Part shown: positions 56,456 to 64,000 of the stretch, in pieces | How the letters are laid out: each line of letters begins with the position of its first letter | Position numbering within the stretch: the stretch's first letter is position 1 | NCBI RefSeq assembly: GCF_002128405.1 | Contig: NZ_NETJ01000002.1 | Location: 310,001 to 374,000 of the forward strand | Reading direction: 5' to 3' | Length of the DNA: 64,000 nt | DNA from: Gottfriedia solisilvae | GTDB taxonomy: Bacteria; Bacillota; Bacilli; Bacillales; Bacillaceae_G | Notes under the pieces: model-generated | What the model was told of the DNA's origin: nothing | The model's input: only the letters and a program-made list of their open reading frames with translations | Databases searched by the model: none | Position numbers and translations under genes: made by a program

Positions 56456-56488
56456 AAGTGTACTAATTTGGTACACTTCTTTTTTTTG
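56456..56488 (+). terminator. Intrinsic terminator of splB
   Basis: AAGTGTAC pairs with GTACACTT, followed by eight T. Confidence 0.88.
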
Positions 56489-56619
56489 ATAGTATGATAT
56501 ATATGTAAAGATTGAAAAAGTCGAGTTAATTGCACTTTTGTATTTTGTGTTGTATCATTTTATTTGATGTTTATTTGTAACGGATTATTTAATTTGTAAT
56601 ACTTAACTGGAGGAAAAAC

Positions 56620-57054
56620 ATGCCCACACCTAGTATGGAAGATTATATTGAACAAATTTACCTTTTAATTGAAGATAAAGGGTATGCACGCGTGTCTGAT
56701 ATTGCTGATGCTTTATCAGTACATCCATCATCAGTTACGAAAATGGTACAAAAGCTTGATAAAGACGAATATTTAATTTATGAAAAGTATAGAGGACTTA
56801 TTTTAACTCAAAAAGGTAAAAAGATGGGGAAAAGGCTTGTATATCGCCATGTTTTACTTGAGCAATTTTTAAGAATTATCGGTTTAGACGAAACTTTAAT
56901 TTATCAAGATGTCGAAGGAATGGAACATCATATGAGCTGGGAAGCAATTGATCGTATTGGTGACTTAGTTCAATTCTTCGAGGAAGATAAGAGTAGGATA
57001 GAAGCATTAAAGGTCATTCAAAAATCGAATGAAGAACAATCTAATAATGACTAA
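56620..57054 (+). CDS. mntR: Manganese-dependent transcriptional regulator MntR
   Basis: A DtxR-family repressor of Mn uptake genes. 144 residues: HTH (about 5-60) with [20 protein letters not shown], and the dimerisation/metal domain with the ligands Asp8 in SMEDYI, Glu/His in the [11 protein letters not shown] helix. It is the same size as B. subtilis MntR (142). RBS GGAGGAAAAAC. Confidence 0.94.
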   Translation: MPTPSMEDYIEQIYLLIEDKGYARVSDIADALSVHPSSVTKMVQKLDKDEYLIYEKYRGLILTQKGKKMGKRLVYRHVLLEQFLRIIGLDETLIYQDVEGMEHHMSWEAIDRIGDLVQFFEEDKSRIEALKVIQKSNEEQSNND

Positions 57055-57088
57055 AAGACCGTGCCTAATAGGAAGCACGGTCTTTCTT
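57053..57088. terminator. Bidirectional terminator between mntR and yqhP
   Basis: AAAGACCGTGC pairs with GCACGGTCTTT between converging genes; the yqhP stop lies inside it. Confidence 0.85.
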
Positions 57089-57460
57089 TTTACCCTTTTC
57101 ACCTTCAATTACGGTCAGGTGACTAGAATCTTTATTTCGTTTTCTTAGCAAAGGACTGGAGGTACTTTTCCTTGAAGTGGGCTTTGATTTATTAAACGAT
57201 TTTTTTACTGAACTAGTTTTTTGCGTATTATATTTTTTTACAGTCTGTTTAGCAGCTTTTCTATAGGAGTCTTGTTGGCTTCTTTGACTGTTAGATGATG
57301 TAAATACTCTATAAATAAAATAAAGAACAAGGAGAATTAATCCAATAAATAAAATTCTTTGTAATAATTTTGCTGGATTGTTAATCAATTCAGCAATTAA
57401 GCCAAAAAGTGCTAATGCTATCATTCCGTAAAATATTGATGTGTACACTTTTTGATTCAC
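57065..57460 (-). CDS. yqhP: YqhP-like membrane protein (SA1362 family)
   Basis: A 131-residue protein with two N-terminal membrane helices (about 8-27 and 35-52) and a long, very basic Ser/Lys/Arg-rich cytoplasmic tail. The layout and place next to mntR match yqhP. In B. subtilis a patatin-like gene yqhO lies between mntR and yqhP; it is missing here. GTG start with AGGAGGTG upstream. Function unknown. Confidence 0.8.
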   Translation of the reverse strand: MNQKVYTSIFYGMIALALFGLIAELINNPAKLLQRILFIGLILLVLYFIYRVFTSSNSQRSQQDSYRKAAKQTVKKYNTQKTSSVKKSFNKSKPTSRKSTSSPLLRKRNKDSSHLTVIEGEKGKKKDRASY

Positions 57461-57574
57461 TTAAGCACCTCCTATGTTAAGAATTATTTTTAAATCGTTT
57501 TGTAAAAAAATAGGTTACTTATAGTTTATTACATTTTATTCAATAAGTTGATATTTTTTATAAAATTCTGTCAA

Positions 57575-58504
57575 TTATATTTTGGTATTTTTTTCTATTT
57601 CCAAAAGTCGATTAAATGAAGCGATTGAAACTTCAATTTGATCATCTGACGGCTCTTTTGTTGTTAATAATTGTAGCCATAATCCTGGGTAGCCAACCCA
57701 TTTTAGTACTGGAATATGACGAACTTTATTCGTTAATTGTAAAACTTCAAACGAAATACCTAAGACTACCGGTATTAATAAAAGTCTGTCTACTATTCTT
57801 AACCAAAGTGGACTCGTTGGAACTAGGAAATAAATAAACATCCCAACAATAACCGTAAATAAAATAAAACTACTACCACAACGGTAATGTAATCTAGATT
57901 GTGATCTGACACCTTCAACTGTTAATGGTACATTATTTTCAAAAGCATTAATCACTTTATGCTCAGCACCATGATATTGGAAAACTCTTTTGATAAAAGG
58001 AGTTAAGGAAACTAAATAAATATAGGTTAATAAAAAAAGTAATTTTATTATACTTTCTACAATTACTTGCTGAACATCAGTCTCGAAAAATGGTCTAAGT
58101 GTAGCTGCTAACAGAACTGGAACTAATGTAAAGATAACTTTCCCTACTAAAAAAGATAAAACTGCTAATACAGATATTCCAATATATGTAGCAATCGTAC
58201 TTTTTTGGTTCTCACGTTCTAAAGCAACTTGTTCATCATCATTTGGATCAATTCCATATCGTTCTGTTGAAAAGTTTAAATGCTTTGATCCATTAATACT
58301 AGCTTGAATAATCGCAACAACTCCTCGTACGAATGGAACTTTCTTTAGTTTTTGCATCGTAGGATTCGTTTGAATTGGTTCTTCGAAATACTGAATAGAG
58401 TGATCATTTCTTCGGATTGCCGATACAGTGTGTTTTTTACCACCAAACATGACACCCTCTACGATCGCCTGCCCCCCATAAATTGCTCTTTCTTTCTCTT
58501 TCAT
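57575..58504 (-). CDS. yqhQ: YqhQ family membrane protein (DUF1385)
   Basis: 309 residues. The start KERAIYGGQAIVEGVMFGGK and the later QYHGAEHKVINAFENN with RCGSSFILF are DUF1385 hallmarks. Four to five membrane helices. Some family members use this motif set as a putative metal site; the function is unknown. ATG 58504 is preferred over one seven codons upstream. Confidence 0.88.
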   Translation of the reverse strand: MKEKERAIYGGQAIVEGVMFGGKKHTVSAIRRNDHSIQYFEEPIQTNPTMQKLKKVPFVRGVVAIIQASINGSKHLNFSTERYGIDPNDDEQVALERENQKSTIATYIGISVLAVLSFLVGKVIFTLVPVLLAATLRPFFETDVQQVIVESIIKLLFLLTYIYLVSLTPFIKRVFQYHGAEHKVINAFENNVPLTVEGVRSQSRLHYRCGSSFILFTVIVGMFIYFLVPTSPLWLRIVDRLLLIPVVLGISFEVLQLTNKVRHIPVLKWVGYPGLWLQLLTTKEPSDDQIEVSIASFNRLLEIEKNTKI

Positions 58505-58704
58505 GTTGCACCAACCTAAATTCATTTTTTACTACATAAATATTTCTATTTGAATCTATTGTAAATGGAATAACAATAATGGTGCAAGTATAAGTAAGTT
58601 TTAATATTTTTAATATTCTTATAACCATTCTATTCACATGAAAGAATATCACTTGGACATACTACAATAAGATAATTAGCAATGTATGGAAAGGGTCATG
58701 ATAC

Positions 58705-59277
58705 ATGGATAAAGGAAATATTCAAGCTCAAGGTGAAAAAGATGAAAAACAACAAGATCAAGGCAAAAACCAAGGCGGTGTAACAGATCAAGGACAAAGT
58801 CCGGATTATGCAAAAGGTGCAATGAATTTTAATAAGATTGCAAGTATCGGATTTTTCGGTGGAATATTTTGGTCAACAGTATCTTTCGTACTAAGTTTTT
58901 TTGATTTCACACAAATCGGTCCAACATTTGTATTAGAAAAAATTCCTCTTGGAAAATGGGCTAATTTTTACATTGAGGTCATATTATCTATTTTTTGTAT
59001 TGGTATTATTTCAATCGTCATTGCATTCATCTTTTTCTTTATAGGAAAAAAATTTACAGGTGTATTGCCTGGAGTGTTCTATGGATTATTGTGGTGGGTT
59101 ATTATTTTCCTTGTATTTGGAAGAATTGCGTTTGATTTAAAACCAATTAAAGAGTATTCAACTGACACGATGGTAACAAGCATTTGTATATTCATTCTAT
59201 ACGGAACCTTTATTGCATATTCGGTTTCTTTTGCATCTCTAGAAGAAGAACCCTCTTTGCGTGGCTATTCAAAATAG
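58705..59277 (+). CDS. yqhR: YqhR-like membrane protein
   Basis: 190 residues: a 40-residue Gln/Lys/Asp-rich soluble N-terminus, then four membrane helices with GFFGGIFWSTVSFVL and LPGVFYGLLWWVIIFLVFGR. It matches B. subtilis YqhR in position and layout. Divergent from yqhQ and followed by aroQ. Function unknown. Confidence 0.85.
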   Translation: MDKGNIQAQGEKDEKQQDQGKNQGGVTDQGQSPDYAKGAMNFNKIASIGFFGGIFWSTVSFVLSFFDFTQIGPTFVLEKIPLGKWANFYIEVILSIFCIGIISIVIAFIFFFIGKKFTGVLPGVFYGLLWWVIIFLVFGRIAFDLKPIKEYSTDTMVTSICIFILYGTFIAYSVSFASLEEEPSLRGYSK

Positions 59278-59364
59278 TCTGGCCTATGATAAAATAAGGA
59301 TGAGTGTTCCATATTATGTTAAATTGGAGCAAATATGCTGAAATGATAGGTGGAGACAAGAAAA

Positions 59365-59823
59365 TTGGCTAAGTTTTTATTATTAAATGGACCTAATTTA
59401 AATATGCTCGGCCAGAGAGAGGTTTCAATCTATGGTTCTACAACACTTAAGGATATAGAAAACCTTTTATCTGAGCGGGCTATTGAGTGTAATGACATAA
59501 TTGATTGTTTCCAGTCTAATCACGAAGGTCAGATTATTGATCGTCTACATGCAGCAAACAATGTTTATGATGGAATTATTTTTAATCCAGGTGCATTTAC
59601 ACACTATAGTTATGCAATTCGCGACGCGATTGCAAGTATTACAGTACCAACCATTGAAGTACACATTTCAAATATACATAAAAGAGAAGAGTTTCGTCAT
59701 ACATCAGTATTAGCTGCTGTAACGGTTGGACAAATTGTTGGATTAGGTGTGTACGGTTATGACTTAGCTTTACTTGCATTACAACAGATTAGTAGGGGAG
59801 AGAAAGTTCATGGAAAAAATTAA
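59365..59823 (+). CDS. aroQ: 3-dehydroquinate dehydratase, type II
   Basis: Third step of the shikimate pathway. About 152 residues with LNGPNLNMLGQRE, the catalytic Tyr in YG(S), FQSNHEGQIIDRLH, NPGAFTHYS and EVHISNIHKREEFRH. TTG 59365 with GGTGGAG upstream is chosen; GTG 59350 would begin inside that RBS. It overlaps the following peptidase gene by 14 bases. Confidence 0.93.
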   Translation: MAKFLLLNGPNLNMLGQREVSIYGSTTLKDIENLLSERAIECNDIIDCFQSNHEGQIIDRLHAANNVYDGIIFNPGAFTHYSYAIRDAIASITVPTIEVHISNIHKREEFRHTSVLAAVTVGQIVGLGVYGYDLALLALQQISRGEKVHGKN

Positions 59824-60874
59824 AAAATTAAGAGAAGCTCTTGTAGAAAAAGGGTTGGACGCACTTTTAGTTACTAGTACATATAACCGTCGTTATTTAA
59901 CAAATTTTACAGGTTCATCAGGTGTGGCACTTATCACAAAGGATAAGGCATTATTTATTACTGATTTCCGTTATGTTGAGCAAGCAACTAGCCAATGTGA
60001 AGGATTTGAAATCGTTAAACACGAAGGATTAATTTCAAGCGAAGTTGCATCACAAGTTGAAAAAAATGGTGTAGCTAAAATTGGATTTGAACAAGATCAT
60101 ATGACGTTTTCTGAGTATGGTACATACCGTAAAGTAGTAGCAGGAGCAGAACTTGTACCTGTAAATGGAATCATTGAAAATTTACGTTTAATCAAAACGG
60201 ATGCTGAAATTTCAATTATTAAAGAAGCAACTAAAATTGCTGAATCGGCTTTTGATCATATTTTAGGTTATATCCGTCCAGGTGTTACAGAATTAGAAGT
60301 ATCAAATGAGCTTGAATTTTATATGCGTAAATTAGGCGCGACTTCATCATCATTTGATATTATTGTTGCTTCAGGTGCCCGTTCTGCATTACCACATGGT
60401 GTTGCTTCAAGCAAAGTTATTGAAACAGGTGATTTTGTAACACTTGATTTTGGTGCATACTACAAAGGATATGTTTCTGATATGACAAGAACAGTTTCAG
60501 TAGGCGAGCCAGATGCAGAATTAAAGAAAATTTATGACATCGTGTTAGAAGCTCAATTACGTGGTGTAAATGGAATTAAAGCTGGAATCACGGGTAAAGA
60601 AGCTGATGCGTTAACACGTGATTATATTACTGAAAAAGGTTATGGCGAATATTATGGACACTCAACAGGTCATGGAATTGGACTTGAAGTACATGAAGGT
60701 CCTGGATTATCATTCCGTTCTGATTTAGTACTTGAGCCAAATATGATTGTTACATGTGAGCCAGGAATTTATATTCCAAATCTTGGTGGAGTTCGTATAG
60801 AAGATGATTTAATCGTTAAAAATGGTGGTAACGAAAACTTAATGTCATCACCTAAAAACTTAATCATTCTATAA
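59810..60874 (+). CDS. yqhT: M24 family Xaa-Pro aminopeptidase (YqhT-like)
   Basis: Cleaves N-terminal residues preceding proline. 354 residues: a creatinase N-domain and a pita-bread catalytic domain with the two-metal ligands in TLDFGAYYKGYVSDMTRT, GHSTGHGIGLEVHE, CEPGIYIP and GVRIEDDL. ATG 59810 has AGGGGAGAG upstream. In B. subtilis yqhT also lies between aroQ and efp. Confidence 0.92.
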   Translation: MEKIKKLREALVEKGLDALLVTSTYNRRYLTNFTGSSGVALITKDKALFITDFRYVEQATSQCEGFEIVKHEGLISSEVASQVEKNGVAKIGFEQDHMTFSEYGTYRKVVAGAELVPVNGIIENLRLIKTDAEISIIKEATKIAESAFDHILGYIRPGVTELEVSNELEFYMRKLGATSSSFDIIVASGARSALPHGVASSKVIETGDFVTLDFGAYYKGYVSDMTRTVSVGEPDAELKKIYDIVLEAQLRGVNGIKAGITGKEADALTRDYITEKGYGEYYGHSTGHGIGLEVHEGPGLSFRSDLVLEPNMIVTCEPGIYIPNLGGVRIEDDLIVKNGGNENLMSSPKNLIIL

Positions 60875-60946
60875 GTTTTCACGATAATTGAAAAAGAACT
60901 ACACAAACGAAGTAATATACATTATCATATAGAAATGTGGAGGCGC

Positions 60947-60994
60947 ATGAACAAAGGTTTCATGGCGCTTAATCTAGACATTAATTCAAGGTAA
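60947..60994 (+). CDS. Putative 15-aa leader peptide upstream of efp
   Basis: ATG 60947 starts MNKGFMALNLDINSR and stops with TAA at 60992. GGAGG lies three bases before the ATG, a close but usable spacing. The ATG region itself can pair (GCGCATGAA with TTCATGGCGC, 60944-60968). The ORF ends three bases before the hairpin at 60997. It contains no proline run, so an EF-P-dependent stall is not obvious. Expression is not shown by the sequence alone. Confidence 0.4.
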   Translation: MNKGFMALNLDINSR

Positions 60995-60996
60995 GC

Positions 60997-61047
60997 GAAA
61001 TGGTTCATACACAGGTACATAAGCAAATCAGAACCATTTCATTTTTT
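60997..61047 (+). promoter_or_regulatory. Terminator-like hairpin in the efp 5' leader (candidate attenuator)
   Basis: GAAATGGTTC (60997-61006) and GAACCATTTC (61031-61040) form a perfect 10-bp stem followed by ATTTTTT. The T-run touches the efp RBS (AGGAGG at 61048) and leaves no room for a promoter before the start at 61061. Any efp transcript must therefore cross this hairpin, which makes conditional read-through likely. Confidence 0.65.
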
Positions 61048-61060
61048 AGGAGGATATTTA

Positions 61061-61624
61061 ATGATTTCAGTAAACGATTTTCGTACAGGTTTAACAATTG
61101 AAACTGACGGTAGCATTTGGCAAGTAATTGACTTCCAACACGTTAAACCAGGTAAAGGGGCTGCGTTCGTACGTTCTAAACTTCGTAACCTACGCACAGG
61201 AGCAGTACAAGAAAAAACTTTCCGTGCTGGTGAGAAAGTTGCGAAAGCACATATCCAAAATCGTAAAATGCAATATTTATATGCAAATGGTAACCAACAC
61301 GTATTCATGGATAATGAATCTTACGAACAAATTGAATTACCAGAACAAAACATAGAGCGTGAATTAAAGTTCTTAAAAGAAAATATGGAAGTTTATATCA
61401 TGACTTATGAAAGTGAAATTTTAGGTGTTGAATTACCTAACACAGTTGATCTAAAAGTTATTGAAACAGAACCAGGAATCAAAGGTGATACTGCTTCAAA
61501 CGTTACAAAACCTGCTACAATGGAAACTGGCTTAGTTGTTCAAGTACCTATCTTCATTAACGAAGGTGAAGTATTAATTATTAATACGACTGAATCAAGT
61601 TATGTTTCTCGTGCAAAAAACTAA
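61061..61624 (+). CDS. efp: Elongation factor P
   Basis: Relieves ribosome stalling at polyproline. 187 residues, KOW, OB and C-terminal OB domains. The tip loop [10 protein letters not shown] holds the conserved Lys near residue 32, and the C-terminus has [36 protein letters not shown]. Confidence 0.95.
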   Translation: MISVNDFRTGLTIETDGSIWQVIDFQHVKPGKGAAFVRSKLRNLRTGAVQEKTFRAGEKVAKAHIQNRKMQYLYANGNQHVFMDNESYEQIELPEQNIERELKFLKENMEVYIMTYESEILGVELPNTVDLKVIETEPGIKGDTASNVTKPATMETGLVVQVPIFINEGEVLIINTTESSYVSRAKN

Positions 61625-61653
61625 TTTAACATTTAGTGTAATAGAATAAAAAG

Positions 61654-61684
61654 TAGAGGCACTTGTAAAAAGTGTCTCTTTTTC
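61654..61684 (+). terminator. Intrinsic terminator of efp
   Basis: AGAGGCACTT pairs with AAGTGTCTCT (one G-T pair), followed by TTTTC. Confidence 0.85.
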
Positions 61685-61718
61685 TTATGAAATATCATCT
61701 ATTTGATGGAGGGTTGAT

Positions 61719-62207
61719 ATGATAACATCAATTTTACTTTGGACATTGATTATTATTTGTTTCGTTTTAGCTTTTATTGCGTTAATCAAACCGATTATTC
61801 CGGGAGTACCTGTACTATGGGTAGGATTTTTAATTTATCACTTCGGTATTAATAGAGAGGAACTAGGTCTATTCTTTTGGACCATCATGGTAATTTTTAC
61901 TGCTTTCATATTTATAGTAGATTTTATTGCCAATAAATACTTTCTTCAAAAATACGGAAGTACGAAAACTGGTGAAAGAGTAGGCTGCTTAGCTGTGATT
62001 GTTGGTTCCTTTATTTTTCCGCCATTTGGTCTAATTATTGTTCCGTTTATTTCAGTGTTTGTAACAGAAAAAGTTCAAGGTAAAACGACTAAAGAAGCTT
62101 TGAAATCTTCATGGGCAACTGTTATATCATTTCTAAGTAGCTCACTTGCCAAAGCAATTTTACAAATTATCATGGTAATCCTATTTTTTATATTTGTCAT
62201 TATGTAA
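61719..62207 (+). CDS. DUF456 family membrane protein (YqgC-like)
   Basis: 162 residues, five to six hydrophobic helices with KPIIPGVPVLWVGFLIY and GCLAVIVGSFIFPPFGLIIVP, the DUF456 core. B. subtilis encodes such a protein as yqgC beside sodA; here the gene lies between efp and yqhV, so it has moved or is a paralogue. Function unknown. The ATG follows TGGAGGGTTGAT. Confidence 0.8.
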   Translation: MITSILLWTLIIICFVLAFIALIKPIIPGVPVLWVGFLIYHFGINREELGLFFWTIMVIFTAFIFIVDFIANKYFLQKYGSTKTGERVGCLAVIVGSFIFPPFGLIIVPFISVFVTEKVQGKTTKEALKSSWATVISFLSSSLAKAILQIIMVILFFIFVIM

Positions 62208-62236
62208 GAGAAGCACTATGCTTCTCTTTTTTTTTG
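62206..62236 (+). terminator. Intrinsic terminator of the DUF456 gene
   Basis: AAGAGAAGC pairs with GCTTCTCTT, followed by a long T-run. The 320 bp beyond hold a GGTGT/ACACC hairpin (62253-62280) and denser-GC sequence without an ORF. Confidence 0.88.
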
Positions 62237-62557
62237 TCTTATTTTTTTATAGGGTGTCTTCGTAAACTTTCTAAACACCTTGGATTTCCTCACTAGTATG
62301 CTCCTATTTATTGAGGATAGCGGAAAGCCAACCCGATTCCAACATTGATAATAGGAACCTACCACGCTTAAGCTACAGGATTCTCAACCATAGATTCCTC
62401 AGAACTCATTTTCCAACAAAGGCTTTTAAGAGAAAACATCCATTATAAATGACTGCTTTCTTAAAGTACTAATAAAAATCAAATGATGAAATATCTTCTT
62501 AAATGGACATGTTCTGCATATTAGTAATAAAAAGACTGAAAAAAAGGTGTGTAATGT

Positions 62558-62839
62558 ATGAAGCAATGGATTGATTCAATGGATAAAGCTGTACTTGGCA
62601 TGGGTTTGTTGAGAGTGGTTGGTGGTAGCTTAGAATTGATGGCAGCAATTACAATACTCTATTTCAATGACATAAAAAAAGCATTAGCACTTAATAGTAT
62701 TCTAGCGACTATTGGTCCAATCATCCTCATATCGACTATGACGATTGGGATTATTGGTGTAGCTAGTGAGTTAGATCCAATCCGACTTGTGCTTGTTTTT
62801 TGTGGGGTATTTTTAATTTTATTAGCGGTTTTTAAATGA
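62558..62839 (+). CDS. yqhV: YqhV-like membrane protein (DUF2619)
   Basis: 93 residues with three hydrophobic helices; LRVVGGSLELMAAITILYFNDI is typical of DUF2619. In B. subtilis yqhV also stands just before spoIIIAA. Function unknown. RBS AAAGGTGTG. Confidence 0.88.
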   Translation: MKQWIDSMDKAVLGMGLLRVVGGSLELMAAITILYFNDIKKALALNSILATIGPIILISTMTIGIIGVASELDPIRLVLVFCGVFLILLAVFK

Positions 62840-62859
62840 TTAATAGGATGTGAACTGCT

Positions 62860-63780
62860 ATGGAAGAGGTTTTCAATGTATTACCTATAATGCTGAAAGA
62901 GAAATTAATCCTTTCTTTTTCAGATTTAAACGAAGTAGAAGAATTGCGTTTAAGAGTCTCAAGACCTGTAGAGGTAATTGCAAATAATCATTCAACATTT
63001 TTACCGTATATCGTGACAGCTGAAGATGGTAGTCAAATTCTTGGGAAACTTAGTCAGTTTTCTATTTATACAATTGAGGAAGAGTTGAAAAAAGGATATA
63101 TCACGATTAAAGGCGGCCACAGAGTAGGACTAGCAGGACGCGTAGTGACTGAAAATGGAATGGTAAAGATGATTCGAGATATTAGTTCATATAATTTTCG
63201 AATCGCAAAAGAAAAAGTAGGCATAGCAAGTCCATTTGTTAAGTATTTATATGATGGAAGATGGAAAAATACAATGCTGATCGGGCCACCACAAGCCGGA
63301 AAAACGACCTTATTACGAGATTTTGCAAGAGTTGTCAGTCAAGGAGATCATGTTAGAGGTATTAAACCTCAAAAAGTAGGAATCGTTGATGAACGCTCTG
63401 AAATCGCTGGTTCGGTTAAGGGTGTACCTCAATATACTTTCGGAGAACGCATCGATGTATTAGACGCTTGTCCAAAGGCAGAGGGTATGATGATGCTCGT
63501 TAGATCGATGAGTCCTCATATCATTCTAGTTGATGAGATTGGTAAGAAAGAAGATGTAGATGCAATTTTGGAGGCGATTTTCGCAGGTGTTCAATTAATC
63601 GTAACTGTCCATGGTTATTCTCTTGAGGAAATTCAAAAAAGACCGTCATTACAGCCTTTATTTCAAAATGGTACATTCGAACGATTTATAGAAATATCCA
63701 ATCATCCAAGACCGGGTAATGTCACTGATATTAAAAATAGAAAAAATATAAGCCTTTTTTCACAAAAGGTGGTGTATTAG
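62860..63780 (+). CDS. spoIIIAA: Stage III sporulation protein AA
   Basis: A secretion-type ATPase of the SpoIIIA-SpoIIQ channel joining mother cell and forespore. 306 residues with GGHRVGLAGRVV near the N-third, Walker A GPPQAGKTTLLRD, RSEIAGSVKGVPQ and Walker B HIILVDEIGK. First gene of the spoIIIA operon, adjacent to spoIIIAB with no gap. Confidence 0.95.
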   Translation: MEEVFNVLPIMLKEKLILSFSDLNEVEELRLRVSRPVEVIANNHSTFLPYIVTAEDGSQILGKLSQFSIYTIEEELKKGYITIKGGHRVGLAGRVVTENGMVKMIRDISSYNFRIAKEKVGIASPFVKYLYDGRWKNTMLIGPPQAGKTTLLRDFARVVSQGDHVRGIKPQKVGIVDERSEIAGSVKGVPQYTFGERIDVLDACPKAEGMMMLVRSMSPHIILVDEIGKKEDVDAILEAIFAGVQLIVTVHGYSLEEIQKRPSLQPLFQNGTFERFIEISNHPRPGNVTDIKNRKNISLFSQKVVY

Positions 63781-64000
63781 ATGAAATGGATTGGCGCACT
63801 ATTTATTATCTTTTCTACAACATGGCTCGGTTTTTATTTTGCAGGAAGATTATCTGAGCGAACGAAGGAATTACGCGCTTGGAAGTTAGCACTTCAATCA
63901 CTTGAAGCGGAAGTTATGTATAGTCAATTACCTCTACAAGAAGCAAGTAGGCGAATTGCGAAACAATTAAACGGACAAATCCAAATATTTTTAATCGGTT
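63781..64000 (+). CDS. spoIIIAB: Stage III sporulation protein AB, N-terminal part
   Basis: The ATG directly follows the spoIIIAA stop, with AAAGGTGGTG as RBS. The visible 73 residues start MKWIGALFIIFSTTWLGFYF with one membrane helix, then RTKELRAWKLALQSLEAEVM, typical SpoIIIAB. It runs off the window end. Confidence 0.93.
   Translation, partial: MKWIGALFIIFSTTWLGFYFAGRLSERTKELRAWKLALQSLEAEVMYSQLPLQEASRRIAKQLNGQIQIFLIG

Overview
The window is AT-rich Firmicute DNA with strong AGGAGG-type ribosome binding sites, frequent GTG/TTG starts and hairpin-plus-T-run terminators. Its gene order follows the Bacillus subtilis ispG-to-spoIIIA segment almost gene by gene. Competence (comG), sporulation (spoIIIAA-AB) and spore-DNA repair (splB) genes point to an endospore-forming Bacillaceae. 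The sulfate-assimilation block (cysH-sat-cysC-sulfite reductase-DUF3906-sumT-sirB) resembles the Bacillus cereus arrangement. I cannot name a species from this window.

Layout. 1-2.5 kb: 5' part of ispG, yqfZ- and yqgB-like genes, and a tRNA Asn-Met-Ser cluster preceded by a broken tRNA-like copy. 2.7-9.5 kb: a small unknown gene, sodA, yqgE, pbpA, a 125-bp tandem repeat, and a PhoP-box-like promoter driving pstB-phoU without pstS/pstC/pstA. 9.5-18 kb: a sugar nucleotidyltransferase, rpmG, yqgN, ldh, an LdcB-type carboxypeptidase, yqgQ, glcK, an LtaS-type synthase and yqgT. 18-21.4 kb: yqgW, yqgX, a MidA-like methyltransferase, yqgY and a GntR regulator. 21.6-26.4 kb: the comG operon behind a ComK-like box, then aroK and yqzE. 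26.6-32 kb: two small unknown ORFs, and a LysR regulator divergent from a large secreted two-domain nucleotidase. 32.3-39.1 kb: yqhG-yqhH facing away from gcvT-gcvPA-gcvPB. 39.1-43 kb: a lipoprotein, an aspartokinase and alaR-alaT. 43-49.4 kb: the sulfate-assimilation operon on the minus strand, led by a yezD-like gene. 49.5-53.6 kb: a GC-rich structured repeat, yuiD, an MMPL transporter and a cyclophilin lipoprotein. 53.7-64 kb: a second structured repeat, yqhL, lipM, splB, mntR, yqhP, yqhQ, yqhR, aroQ, an Xaa-Pro peptidase, efp, a DUF456 gene, yqhV, spoIIIAA and the start of spoIIIAB.

How the parts fit. SirB and SumT make siroheme for the sulfite reductase of the same cluster, which completes the path Sat -> CysC -> CysH -> sulfite reductase. 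GcvT/PA/PB need lipoylated GcvH, and LipM, which transfers octanoate to GcvH, lies about 15 kb downstream. ComGA-GG build the transformation pseudopilus. PbpA, LtaS, YqgT and LdcB all act on the envelope.

Most of the window is ordinary chromosomal backbone. The less ordinary signals are: a 15-codon leader ORF followed by an intrinsic-terminator hairpin that ends just before the efp ribosome binding site; the lone pstB-phoU under a Pho box; no recognisable glycine riboswitch before gcvT, with inverted repeats around its start instead; a rhodanese whose catalytic cysteine position is Asp; the tRNA-Asn-like relic and a tRNA-Ser with no encoded CCA; and three families of structured intergenic repeats, one present both as a near-complete copy and as a decayed fragment.
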